Below, piece by piece: positions 5,918-12,232 of a stretch of DNA of 12,232 nucleotides. Source of the DNA: an uncultured Chlorobiota bacterium (lineage in GTDB: Bacteria > Bacteroidota > Kapaibacteriia > OLB7). How positions within the stretch are numbered: position 1 is the stretch's first letter; each line of letters opens with the position of its first letter. A model generated the notes under the pieces. The model had not been told where the DNA came from. It did not search any database and was given only the letters and a program-made list of their open reading frames with translations. The stretch spans positions 1 to 12,232 of the forward strand of contig CAMLOB010000055.1 in NCBI GenBank assembly GCA_946481475.1. The letters run 5' to 3'. The position numbers and the translations under genes were made by a program.

Positions 5918-8467
5918 ATGGGAAAAACACTGGTCATAGTAGAGTCGCCCACGAAGGCGCGAACGATTAAGAACTTCCTTCCGGACGATTACGTCGTGGA
6001 AGCATCGATGGGGAGCGTTCGTGATCTTCCCGCAAAGGCGGCCGACATTCCGGAGAAGCTGAAGAAGGAGAAGTGGACGAGGCTCGGGGTGGATGTGGAG
6101 AATGATTTCTCTCCTCTCTACATCGTCTCCTCGCAGAAGAAGAAGGTGATCAAGCGACTGAAGGATGCCCTGAAAGAGGCCGACGAGCTGATTATCGCAA
6201 CCGACGAAGACCGCGAGGGGGAGTCGATCGGATGGCATCTGCTTGAAGTGCTCAACCCGAAAGTTCCCGTCAAGCGGATGGTCTTCCACGAGATCACCCG
6301 ACCGGCCATTCAGGAGGCCCTCAGGAACACGCGGGAGATCGACGACAAACTGGTTCGCGCCCAGGAGACCCGGCGCATTCTCGACCGTCTGGTCGGCTAT
6401 ACGATCTCCCCTCTGCTCTGGAAAAAAATTGCCCGCGGACTCTCCGCCGGTCGCGTCCAGTCGGTTGCGGTCCGGCTGCTGGTGACGCGCGAACGGGATC
6501 GCCGTGCTTTCCACAGCGGTACCTACTGGGATCTTTCGGCCACCCTGGCCGATCGCGGGGGAGAAGAATTCCCTGCAATCATGGTCTCGCTCGACGGCAA
6601 ACGGTTGGCGACCGGAAAGGATTTCGATCCGGATACGGGAAAGATCGCCGAGGGGAAGGATGTTCTCCTTCTGGGTGAAACCGAGGCATCCCGACTTCGG
6701 GAAGAACTTCTCGGTGTCGAGTGGAAGATCGCCAACGTCGAGGAGAAAGAGGAGTCGCGCACACCGGCCCCTCCATTCATCACCTCCACGCTACAGCAAG
6801 AGGCCAACAGAAAACTCGGCATGTCGGCCCGGCGAACGATGCAGGTGGCGCAGAAGCTCTACGAGCGGGGATTGATCACCTACATGCGTACCGACTCGGT
6901 CAACCTTTCGGAGAGTGCCCTTGTGGCGATCCGCAAGGCGATCGGCCGGAAGTACGGTCCGGAATATCTCAGCCCGGAGACCCGACAGTTCAAAACGAAA
7001 TCGAAGGGGGCGCAGGAGGCTCACGAGGCGATCCGTCCGGCGGGAGAGATGATGCCGAACGCCGCCGAGTTGCGGTTGGATGGAGAGGAGGCTGCCCTGT
7101 ACGATCTGATCTGGAAGCGCTCGATGGCCACGCAGATGGCCAACGCACGTGTGCAGTTTACCACCGTCACGATCAACGCCGCCGCCGCAGTCTTCCGCGC
7201 CGGCGGCAAGCGGGTGCTCTTTCCGGGATTCTTCCGGGCCTACGTCGAGGGGGCGGACGATCCGGATGCGGTCCTCGAAGACCGGGATGCTCCGCTTCCC
7301 GAATTGAAAGCCGGAGAGAACGTTGCCTGCCGGAATCTGGAGGCCCTGGCCCACGAGACGAAACCGCCGGCACGCTTTACCGAGGCCTCGCTGGTGCAGG
7401 CGCTGGAGCGGGAGGGGATCGGCCGACCGAGTACCTACGCCTCGATTATCGGGACGATTCAGGACCGTGGCTATGTCCGCAAACAGGGGGGACGTCTGAT
7501 CCCGACCTTCACGGCAATGGCCGTCACCTCTCTTCTGGAAAACCATTTCCCTGATCTGGTTGACCTGCGCTTTACCGCACAGATGGAGGATGTGCTCGAT
7601 GAGATCGCCTCCGGCGACGCCGACTGGCTTCCCTATCTGAACGAGTTCTACAAGGACGAGACCGGACTGGCCGATCAGGTGAAGCAGCATGAGGAGAAGA
7701 TCGATGCCCGGAAGGCCTGTACGCTGCAGTACGACGATCTGAAGGATGTGGAGGTCCGCGTCGGTCGCTACGGCGCCTTCCTTGAGAAGCAGGAGGAGGG
7801 AGAACCGTTGCGGGCTTCGCTTCCGGAGGATCTGGGTCCGGCCGATCTTTCCCCGGAGATCGCCGCGCAGATTATCGAGAGAAAACTGAGCGGCGACGAG
7901 GCATTCGCACATCACCCGGAGACCGGCGATCCGATCTATGTGAAGGTCGGTCCCTACGGAGCCTACGTCCAGCTCGGCGATGATGCCGACGGAGCTGCTG
8001 TTGCCAGGACGTCTCTTCCCAAGGGGATGACGCCGGAGAACATCACGGTGGAACAGGCGGTGAGATTGCTGGAGCTGCCGAAAGTTCTCGGGACGCATCC
8101 GGAGACCGGAAAGGAAATCAAGGCGGGAATCGGACGTTTCGGTCCGTTCGTCGTCCACGATGGCGTCTACGCTTCGTTGAAGGGGACCGATGATGTGCTG
8201 GAGATCGGATTGCCTCGTGCCCTTGAACTTCTTGAATTGAAGAAGCTCGGCAAGCGGGGTCTGATCCGGATCGTCGGAGACCATCCGAACGACCGCGAGC
8301 CGATCGAAGTCTACTCCGGCAAGTTCGGTCCCTACGTCAAACACGAGGGGATCAATGCCTCGATCCCGAAGAATGTGCCGGTTGAGGAGGTGACCGTCGA
8401 GCAGGCGGTGAAGTGGCTGGAGGAGAAAAAGGCGAATCCGCCGAAGGTGAAGAAGGGAAAGAAGTAG
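5918..8467 (+). CDS. topA: DNA topoisomerase I (type IA)
   Basis: This 849-residue enzyme relaxes negatively supercoiled DNA by a single-strand cut and passage. The Toprim domain is at the N-terminus, with E9 in VESPTKA and the metal-binding acidic triad D96, D98 and E100 in TDEDREGE. The catalytic tyrosine is Y322 in TYMRTDS, beside R324. [11 protein letters not shown] (501-511) is another strongly conserved type IA motif. Instead of four-cysteine zinc ribbons, the C-terminus carries four CRPT-type repeats with the core G(R/P/K)(Y/F)G(A/P)(F/Y): VGRYGAFLE near 615, VGPYGAYVQ near 677, IGRFGPFVV near 738 and SGKFGPYVK near 800. A lysine-rich tail ends the protein. Zinc-less C-termini of this kind are known in several phyla. 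I chose the ATG at 5918 because [14 protein letters not shown] is the standard N-terminus; in-frame sequence further upstream is repeat-derived. No Shine-Dalgarno is visible. A strong hairpin follows 37 bp after the stop. Confidence 0.97.
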   Translation: MGKTLVIVESPTKARTIKNFLPDDYVVEASMGSVRDLPAKAADIPEKLKKEKWTRLGVDVENDFSPLYIVSSQKKKVIKRLKDALKEADELIIATDEDREGESIGWHLLEVLNPKVPVKRMVFHEITRPAIQEALRNTREIDDKLVRAQETRRILDRLVGYTISPLLWKKIARGLSAGRVQSVAVRLLVTRERDRRAFHSGTYWDLSATLADRGGEEFPAIMVSLDGKRLATGKDFDPDTGKIAEGKDVLLLGETEASRLREELLGVEWKIANVEEKEESRTPAPPFITSTLQQEANRKLGMSARRTMQVAQKLYERGLITYMRTDSVNLSESALVAIRKAIGRKYGPEYLSPETRQFKTKSKGAQEAHEAIRPAGEMMPNAAELRLDGEEAALYDLIWKRSMATQMANARVQFTTVTINAAAAVFRAGGKRVLFPGFFRAYVEGADDPDAVLEDRDAPLPELKAGENVACRNLEALAHETKPPARFTEASLVQALEREGIGRPSTYASIIGTIQDRGYVRKQGGRLIPTFTAMAVTSLLENHFPDLVDLRFTAQMEDVLDEIASGDADWLPYLNEFYKDETGLADQVKQHEEKIDARKACTLQYDDLKDVEVRVGRYGAFLEKQEEGEPLRASLPEDLGPADLSPEIAAQIIERKLSGDEAFAHHPETGDPIYVKVGPYGAYVQLGDDADGAAVARTSLPKGMTPENITVEQAVRLLELPKVLGTHPETGKEIKAGIGRFGPFVVHDGVYASLKGTDDVLEIGLPRALELLELKKLGKRGLIRIVGDHPNDREPIEVYSGKFGPYVKHEGINASIPKNVPVEEVTVEQAVKWLEEKKANPPKVKKGKK

Positions 8468-8504
8468 TCGGAGAGAGGTCGATGTCTCCGTGGAGATAAA
8501 ATGA

Positions 8505-8538
8505 GAAGGAGGGTCGGAAGAAATTCCGACCCTCCTTC
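8505..8538 (+). terminator. Perfect 15-bp hairpin after topA
   Basis: GAAGGAGGGTCGGAA at 8505-8519 and TTCCGACCCTCCTTC at 8524-8538 form a perfect 15-bp stem closed by a GAAA loop. It stands 37 bp after the topA stop. There is no T-run after it on the plus strand (GTTAATG), so it is either a non-canonical terminator or a structure protecting the 3' end of the mRNA. The stretch that follows (8539-8729) shows no gene and no further structure that I could see. Confidence 0.6.
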
Positions 8539-8729
8539 GTTAATGCCTCTGCCGAACGTTCCGGATTGATCCGTGTGCCGGAGGATATGGGGTACTCCGT
8601 TGCAGGTCGTCTCCGAGAAATCAAGAGGTGGTTCGAGAGGGGGAGCAAAATATCATCTCTGCCGATACGCCATACCTTGCCGTTTCATCTTCCTTTCCGG
8701 ATTCGCTTACAACCTTTCAATTTCTCCGG

Positions 8730-8761
8730 TTGTACTGCGAACCGCAGGAACCGTATATTTG
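8730..8761 (+). promoter_or_regulatory. Promoter of tRNA-Leu
   Basis: TTGTAC at 8730-8735 is separated by 18 bp from TATATT at 8754-8759, an acceptable housekeeping promoter. The same bases also read as TTG followed after 21 bases by TATATTTG (8754-8761), an exact match to the TAnnTTTG element of Bacteroidetes promoters. The tRNA 5' end is 14 bp downstream, the right place for a short tRNA leader. Confidence 0.6.
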
Positions 8762-8774
8762 TCGTCCCTGAGAT

Positions 8775-8858
8775 GCGGAAGTGGCGGAATTGGCAGACGC
8801 ACCATCTTGAGGGGGTGGCGCCCATCGTGGCGTGCGGGTTCAAGTCCCGCCTTCCGCA
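8775..8858 (+). tRNA. tRNA-Leu (anticodon GAG)
   Basis: The acceptor stem GCGGAAG (8775-8781) pairs with CTTCCGC (8851-8857), with A as discriminator base. The D-arm contains GGCGGAATTGGCAGACGC as in leucine tRNAs. The anticodon stem CCATC/GGTGG encloses the loop TTGAGGG, giving anticodon GAG, which reads CUC and CUU. A long variable arm, as expected of class II tRNAs, is followed by the T-arm GCGGG-TTCAAGT-CCCGC. The bases after A73 are CTG, so the 3' CCA is not encoded and must be added by CCA-adding enzyme. Confidence 0.97.
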
Positions 8859-8869
8859 CTGCCGAAGAA

Positions 8870-8907
8870 GCCGGATAAGCCTGGAGCTTGTCCGGCTTTT
8901 CGTTTTG
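8870..8907 (+). terminator. Rho-independent terminator of tRNA-Leu
   Basis: GCCGGATAAGC (8870-8880) pairs with GCTTGTCCGGC (8886-8896) over 11 bp with a single G-T pair, around the loop CTGGA. TTTTCGTTTTG follows at 8897-8907. This is a canonical intrinsic terminator 11 bp after the tRNA. Confidence 0.9.
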
Positions 8908-8928
8908 TTGGAGAGGAATGGGGAAATG

Positions 8929-9008
8929 GTACACGGATGACACGGATCGGGAGGGATACTCACAGATCAAATCCGTGCGAATCCGTTCCATCGGTCTTAT
9001 CCGTGTAC
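8929..9008. repeat. ACACGGAT/ATCCGTGT inverted repeat element
   Basis: GTACACGGAT at 8929-8938 has a perfect inverted copy ATCCGTGTAC at 8999-9008. Inside, ACACGGAT occurs twice in tandem nine bases apart (8931-8938 and 8940-8947), and its complement ATCCGT occurs at 8971-8976 and 8981-8986. The element therefore resembles a degenerate palindrome built from an ACACGGATN-type word. Short intergenic repeats of similar wording are, to my recollection, scattered through many environmental bacterial genomes. It ends two bases before the larA stop codon and could form a long-looped hairpin at the 3' end of that transcript. Confidence 0.75.
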
Positions 9009-9010
9009 GA

Positions 9011-10303
9011 TCAGACCGACAGACCGGGATCAATCCGCGGCAACGTCGTCAACCCGTTGCGGACCAGAAGAAGGGGATATCCTCCCGGCTCTTCATCGAA
9101 TCTCTCCTTCACGATCTTTTCCGCAAGTTCCAGTGCCGAAACCGTATCGGAAGCCGGGATCATGTGACAGGCCCGGACAACGTCGGGATGTTCGGCTCCG
9201 GCCAGAATGATCGGATGCTTCAGCAGGGTCTGCGCAACGATCCAGGCCCGCTGCGCTCCGGCGGGAAATCCCTCACGCTGAAATCGTTCGATCAATTCTT
9301 CCGGTGATGCGGTCGATGAGAGAAACTCGAAGAACCGTCTCTCTCCCGTCCCTTCGCCGGCCCCTTCGGATATCTGTGCCGGGATAATGATCGGCGCCCC
9401 GGGACGCAGCGGCGTCCCCTCGACCAGAGCAAGATAGGTGGCCGCCCTGCTCGCCTGATAGAGATTCTTCCCCTTCGATTCCGGCACGCCGACAACCGCC
9501 CCGCAGACCGGTCGATCGATGGTGACCCGGCAGAGTTCCATTGACGTTGCGCAGAGATGCCGGTGGACGGCCGTCGGGTCGCCGCAGGCTCCGCCGACGA
9601 TCGTTCCCTCCTCATCGAGGACGACATTCAGGATGTAGCGCAATCCGATCTTCTCTCCGGCTTCTCTGACAAACTCCTGGAACGGATTTTCCAGGACGCT
9701 TGCAAGCCCTGTTCCCGGTCTCCCCAACATGCCGATGCCGTGCGTCTTCCCGATTGTTTTCTCGCCGCCGCATCCGATCACCACGGTCTTCGATCCGCCG
9801 GAAAATCCGGCATACTGGTGAGGTTCCACAACGCCGACGGCGATCAGCAGATCGGCTTCGATGCAGCGACGGTTGACCGTCACCGGGATGCCGTCGATTT
9901 CACCCAGTTCGACGATCTGATCCGGATCGACCGCATTGTGATTGATGAACGAAACTCCGTCCAGATTCTCCTCGCCGAATTTTTCCCCGGCCTCTTCGCT
10001 GCTCATCGGACGGTGGAGTCCGGTGGCGCAGAGGAGCGTGATCTTCTCCGGAGGAACACCCGCCCGGTCAAGCTCCTTTCTGAGCAGACCAAGCAGCAGC
10101 CGGTCGGGAGAGGGGCGTGTGGCGTCGGTGACGGCGATCAGAACGGAAGTTGTCGGGTCGGCAAGTGTGGAGAGTGGAGGAGAGGCAAGGAGAGGGAGAT
10201 GGTCCGATTCAAGCTTCAGAGCCTCGGGAGGCATGGTTGCGGCGCGGGGAGGAACCGCCGTTATCGGCTGAAAGGATCGGGGAATCGCATCGGTGGAGAT
10301 CAT
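9011..10303 (-). CDS. larA: LarA family nickel-pincer enzyme (lactate racemase homologue)
   Basis: This 430-residue protein belongs to the LarA (DUF2088) family, which interconverts D- and L-2-hydroxyacids using a covalently bound nickel pincer nucleotide. The family residues are present: D60 and R63 in TDATRP, H97 in TGLHRP, H162 in EPHQYAGFSGG, the cofactor-binding lysine K172 in GFSGGSK, and H188 in THGIGM. All catalytic positions expected from characterised LarA appear kept, so it is probably active, but LarA homologues use several substrates and lactate is not proven. The length fits the family. I chose the ATG at 10301-10303; a TTG four codons upstream and an ATG at residue 24 are alternatives. 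It lies 88 bp after ribBA on the same strand, with a hairpin between them. The cofactor genes larB, larC and larE are not in the window. Confidence 0.87.
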   Translation of the reverse strand: MISTDAIPRSFQPITAVPPRAATMPPEALKLESDHLPLLASPPLSTLADPTTSVLIAVTDATRPSPDRLLLGLLRKELDRAGVPPEKITLLCATGLHRPMSSEEAGEKFGEENLDGVSFINHNAVDPDQIVELGEIDGIPVTVNRRCIEADLLIAVGVVEPHQYAGFSGGSKTVVIGCGGEKTIGKTHGIGMLGRPGTGLASVLENPFQEFVREAGEKIGLRYILNVVLDEEGTIVGGACGDPTAVHRHLCATSMELCRVTIDRPVCGAVVGVPESKGKNLYQASRAATYLALVEGTPLRPGAPIIIPAQISEGAGEGTGERRFFEFLSSTASPEELIERFQREGFPAGAQRAWIVAQTLLKHPIILAGAEHPDVVRACHMIPASDTVSALELAEKIVKERFDEEPGGYPLLLVRNGLTTLPRIDPGLSV

Positions 10304-10382
10304 GTGGGTCGACAACGGCTGTCGTCTGATTGTTGAATGAGAAGGAGGATGTGCCGTACAGGGAGAGTGGGGAGGAGCCGCA

Positions 10383-10412
10383 GCTCCGGCCTCAGTCGGA
10401 TGAGGCCGGAGC
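10383..10412 (-). terminator. 12-bp hairpin overlapping the ribBA stop codon
   Basis: GCTCCGGCCTCA at 10383-10394 and TGAGGCCGGAGC at 10401-10412 form a perfect GC-rich 12-bp stem with a six-base loop. The ribBA stop codon (10392-10394) is inside the stem, and the last ribBA codons form the other arm. No T-run follows on the minus strand, so full intrinsic termination is doubtful. It may reduce read-through into larA or protect the mRNA end. Confidence 0.45.
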
Positions 10413-11690
10413 GCCGCCGAAAATATGTCCCATCTTCTGCTGCTTTGTCTGCAGATAGCGTTCGTTGTGCTGGTTCGGTTCGCTGACCAGCGGAACGCGT
10501 TCGACGATGTGCAGACCGTAGCTTTCCAGTCCGACCACCTTCTTCGGGTTGTTGGTCATCAGGCGCATCTCGCTGATGCCGAGGTCGACAAGGATCTGTG
10601 CCCCCAGACCGTAATCCCGCAGGTCTGCCTTGAATCCGAGCGCCTCGTTCGCCTCGACGGTGTCCTGTCCCTCGTCCTGCAGCGCGTATGCCTTCAGCTT
10701 GTTGGTCAATCCGATGCCGCGACCTTCCTGCCGCATGTAGAGAACCACGCCCCGTCCCTCGCGGGAGACCTGACGCATGGCCGCATGCAACTGGTTCTGA
10801 CAGTCGCAGCGGAGCGAGCCGAGCGTATCACCGGTGAAGCATTCGCTGTGGACGCGGACGAGAACCGGTTCGTCGGTCGAGATGTCTCCTTTGACCAGAG
10901 CCATGTGTTCCTTGCCGTCGACCACGTTGTGGTAGAGGTGGAGACGGAAGTCGCCGTACATCGTCGGGAGGTTGACCTCGACAACTTTCCTGACGAGTTT
11001 CTCGCGGGCCAGACGGTACTTGATCAGATCGGCAATCGTCACCAGCGGCATGTCGAACTTCTCGGCGATCACCTGAAGTTGCGGCATGCGGGCCATCGAA
11101 CCGTCTTCGTTCAGGATTTCGCTCAGCACACCGACCGGTTCCATGCCGGCCAGGCGCATCAGATCGACCACCGCTTCGGTGTGTCCGGCGCGACGAAGAA
11201 CTCCTTCGCGGACCGCTCGCAGCGGGGCGATGTGTCCCGGACGGTAGAAGTCGCTCGGCTTTGCGTTCCGGTCGGCCAGGGCACGAATCGTGGCGGACCG
11301 GTCTTCGGTGGAGATTCCGGTCGTGGTTCCGTGCCGGTAGTCGACAAGCATTGTGTAGGGGGTTCCGTGCGGAGGATTATTGCCGTGCGGCATGTTTGCC
11401 TGGGAGACAAGCAAATCCAGTTCCAGTTCGGCGGCCCGATCTTCGGTGATCGGTGCGCAGATCATCCCCCGACCCTCCCGCGTGAGGAAATTGATGACCT
11501 CCGGCGTACACGTTTCCGCCGCCGCGATAAAGTCACCTTCGTTCTCCCGCTTCTCGTCATCGACGACGATCACGATCTTTCCCGCCCGCAAGTGTTCCAG
11601 TGCCCGTTCGATCCCGGCGAACGATTCGTCCTTCCCGTTGTTCGTTTCGGCACGGTTCGTTTCGGGCAGATGTTTCGGCATCCCGTTCAT
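10392..11690 (-). CDS. ribBA: Bifunctional DHBP synthase / GTP cyclohydrolase II
   Basis: This 432-residue protein joins the two enzymes that begin riboflavin synthesis. The N-terminal half makes 3,4-dihydroxy-2-butanone 4-phosphate from ribulose 5-phosphate: RENEGD is at residues 48-53, [12 protein letters not shown] at 120-131 and [11 protein letters not shown] at 167-177. The C-terminal half opens [20 protein letters not shown] at 281-297 holds the three zinc cysteines C284, C295 and C297; RQEGRGIGL follows at 320-328, DYGLGAQIL at 359-367 and TNNPKK at 379-384. Both active sites look intact. The end [10 protein letters not shown] resembles the KMGH ending of many RibBA proteins. The segment [10 protein letters not shown] (104-113) varies from the usual NxSPMGT or similar. 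The start ATG has no clear Shine-Dalgarno, only an A-rich stretch. yajC ends 62 bp upstream and larA begins 88 bp downstream on the same strand. No FMN riboswitch is visible. Confidence 0.97.
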   Translation of the reverse strand: MNGMPKHLPETNRAETNNGKDESFAGIERALEHLRAGKIVIVVDDEKRENEGDFIAAAETCTPEVINFLTREGRGMICAPITEDRAAELELDLLVSQANMPHGNNPPHGTPYTMLVDYRHGTTTGISTEDRSATIRALADRNAKPSDFYRPGHIAPLRAVREGVLRRAGHTEAVVDLMRLAGMEPVGVLSEILNEDGSMARMPQLQVIAEKFDMPLVTIADLIKYRLAREKLVRKVVEVNLPTMYGDFRLHLYHNVVDGKEHMALVKGDISTDEPVLVRVHSECFTGDTLGSLRCDCQNQLHAAMRQVSREGRGVVLYMRQEGRGIGLTNKLKAYALQDEGQDTVEANEALGFKADLRDYGLGAQILVDLGISEMRLMTNNPKKVVGLESYGLHIVERVPLVSEPNQHNERYLQTKQQKMGHIFGGAPASSD

Positions 11691-11752
11691 TCTTTTCGTT
11701 CCCCGTTCTTCACTTCTTCAACATTATCATTATCGAACCGAAACCGGATGTT

Positions 11753-12076
11753 CTACACATCCGATTTCTTCACACTCTGAATCGAGCCTTTCTCATATTC
11801 CACCACCGTGTTCCGTGCGATCTCCACCAGTACCGTCGTCTCCTTTACCTCGTGGACCCGACCATGCAGTCCGCCGTTCATCATCACTTCGTCCCCGCGC
11901 TGTACCGCGGCGATCAGTTCGCGGTGCTGCTTCATCCGCTTGCTTTGCGGACGGATAATCATGAAATAGAAAATCAGACCGATGGCGCCGAACATGATCA
12001 GGGTCGGCAGCATACTGGATGCTCCTCCCTCCCCTCCCGGGGGCGGTGCAAAGAGAAAAATCGAATAAAAATCCAT
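11753..12076 (-). CDS. yajC: Preprotein translocase subunit YajC
   Basis: This 107-residue membrane protein is the YajC partner of SecDF in protein export. After a short N-terminal tail rich in Pro and Gly, one membrane segment spans about residues 22-41. It ends in the family signature [16 protein letters not shown] at 36-51, with a positively charged cytoplasmic side. The small C-terminal domain follows with [17 protein letters not shown] (61-77), typical of the family. I chose the ATG at 12074-12076, giving [15 protein letters not shown]; a possible in-frame start 12 codons upstream adds a charged stretch that does not fit. In many genomes yajC precedes secD or follows tgt; here ribBA follows after 62 bp, and the upstream neighbour is beyond the edge. 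Confidence 0.95.
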   Translation of the reverse strand: MDFYSIFLFAPPPGGEGGASSMLPTLIMFGAIGLIFYFMIIRPQSKRMKQHRELIAAVQRGDEVMMNGGLHGRVHEVKETTVLVEIARNTVVEYEKGSIQSVKKSDV

Positions 12077-12232
12077 GTCTCGTCCGTTTTTGCGGTTAAT
12101 GCGGAAATCCAAGTGATGAATATGCCGAATCTGATCGAAGTGGGGTGTTTCTTTCGGTCAAGGAAGAAGTCGGGGGTCAACGGTTGAAGAGGTTGAATGG
12201 TCTGGATTGTTTGATGGTTGTAGGGGAGTCGG
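12077..12232. other. Region upstream of yajC to the window edge
   Basis: This 156-bp stretch shows no recognisable gene on either strand. It presumably holds the yajC promoter, read towards the left, but I saw no convincing -35/-10 or TAnnTTTG element. The outer 50 bases are rich in GGTTGA-like words, which could be more decayed repeat, but without a regular period. Confidence 0.4.

Noticed and set aside
6791..8344. Long minus-strand open frame of 517 codons opposite topA
   Set aside because: Antisense shadow of topA; no recognisable motif and no start signals.
8566..8940. Open frame across the tRNA-Leu gene
   Set aside because: It reads through the tRNA and its promoter and has no protein resemblance.
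10425..11780. Plus-strand open frame of 451 codons opposite ribBA
   Set aside because: ribBA on the minus strand has both active sites intact; this is its shadow.
12180..12232. Possible third heptad array at the right edge
   Set aside because: TTG words recur, but at irregular spacing rather than every seven bases, and the window ends there.

Overview
The window reads as ordinary chromosomal DNA of a moderately GC-rich bacterium. All but one of its protein genes belong to families I recognise; the exception is a TPR protein of unknown function. I see no phage, transposase, CRISPR or toxin-antitoxin genes. Several traits point loosely to the FCB side of the bacterial tree (Bacteroidetes, Chlorobi, Ignavibacteria and relatives). 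These are: none of the nine protein-coding genes has a convincing Shine-Dalgarno sequence at a normal distance from its start; two putative promoters fit the Bacteroidetes-type pattern of a TTG element about 20 bases before TAnnTTTG; topA ends in CRPT-type repeats instead of zinc fingers; transketolase is split in two; and tRNA-Leu does not encode its CCA end. This placement is an inference and needs a phylogeny.

Layout from left to right. On the minus strand lie the C-terminal subunit (cut by the window edge) and the N-terminal subunit of a split transketolase, in the order N then C in the direction of transcription. The 160 bp between them are largely a 7-bp tandem repeat array. A 350-bp divergent spacer with one candidate promoter follows. 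On the plus strand come a secreted or lipid-anchored TPR protein, a 213-bp leader with two mutually exclusive hairpins, a DUF3467 protein, and a GH57 1,4-alpha-glucan branching enzyme that overlaps the DUF3467 gene by one base. A second 7-bp array of the same family runs out of the 3' end of the GH57 gene towards topA (DNA topoisomerase I). topA is followed by a perfect hairpin and then by a complete tRNA-Leu(GAG) unit with promoter, tRNA and U-tract terminator. A third kind of repeat, an ACACGGAT/ATCCGTGT inverted repeat, separates the tRNA from the minus-strand genes larA (lactate racemase family), ribBA (bifunctional riboflavin precursor enzyme) and yajC (SecDF-associated membrane protein), transcribed as yajC, ribBA, larA.

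The genes cover housekeeping and central metabolism: pentose-phosphate carbon shuffling, glycogen-type branching, DNA supercoiling, leucine decoding, flavin synthesis, a nickel-pincer isomerase and protein export. What is unusual lies between the genes. Two arrays, each 14 heptads (98 bp) of the degenerate unit NNTSRGB, nearly always AG at positions 5-6, sit beside different operons, and one supplies the last codons and the stop of the branching enzyme. A leader with alternative pairing precedes the DUF3467-GH57 pair. I found no evidence for a new defence or mobile system; the heptad family and the switch-like leader are the best candidates for undescribed biology.
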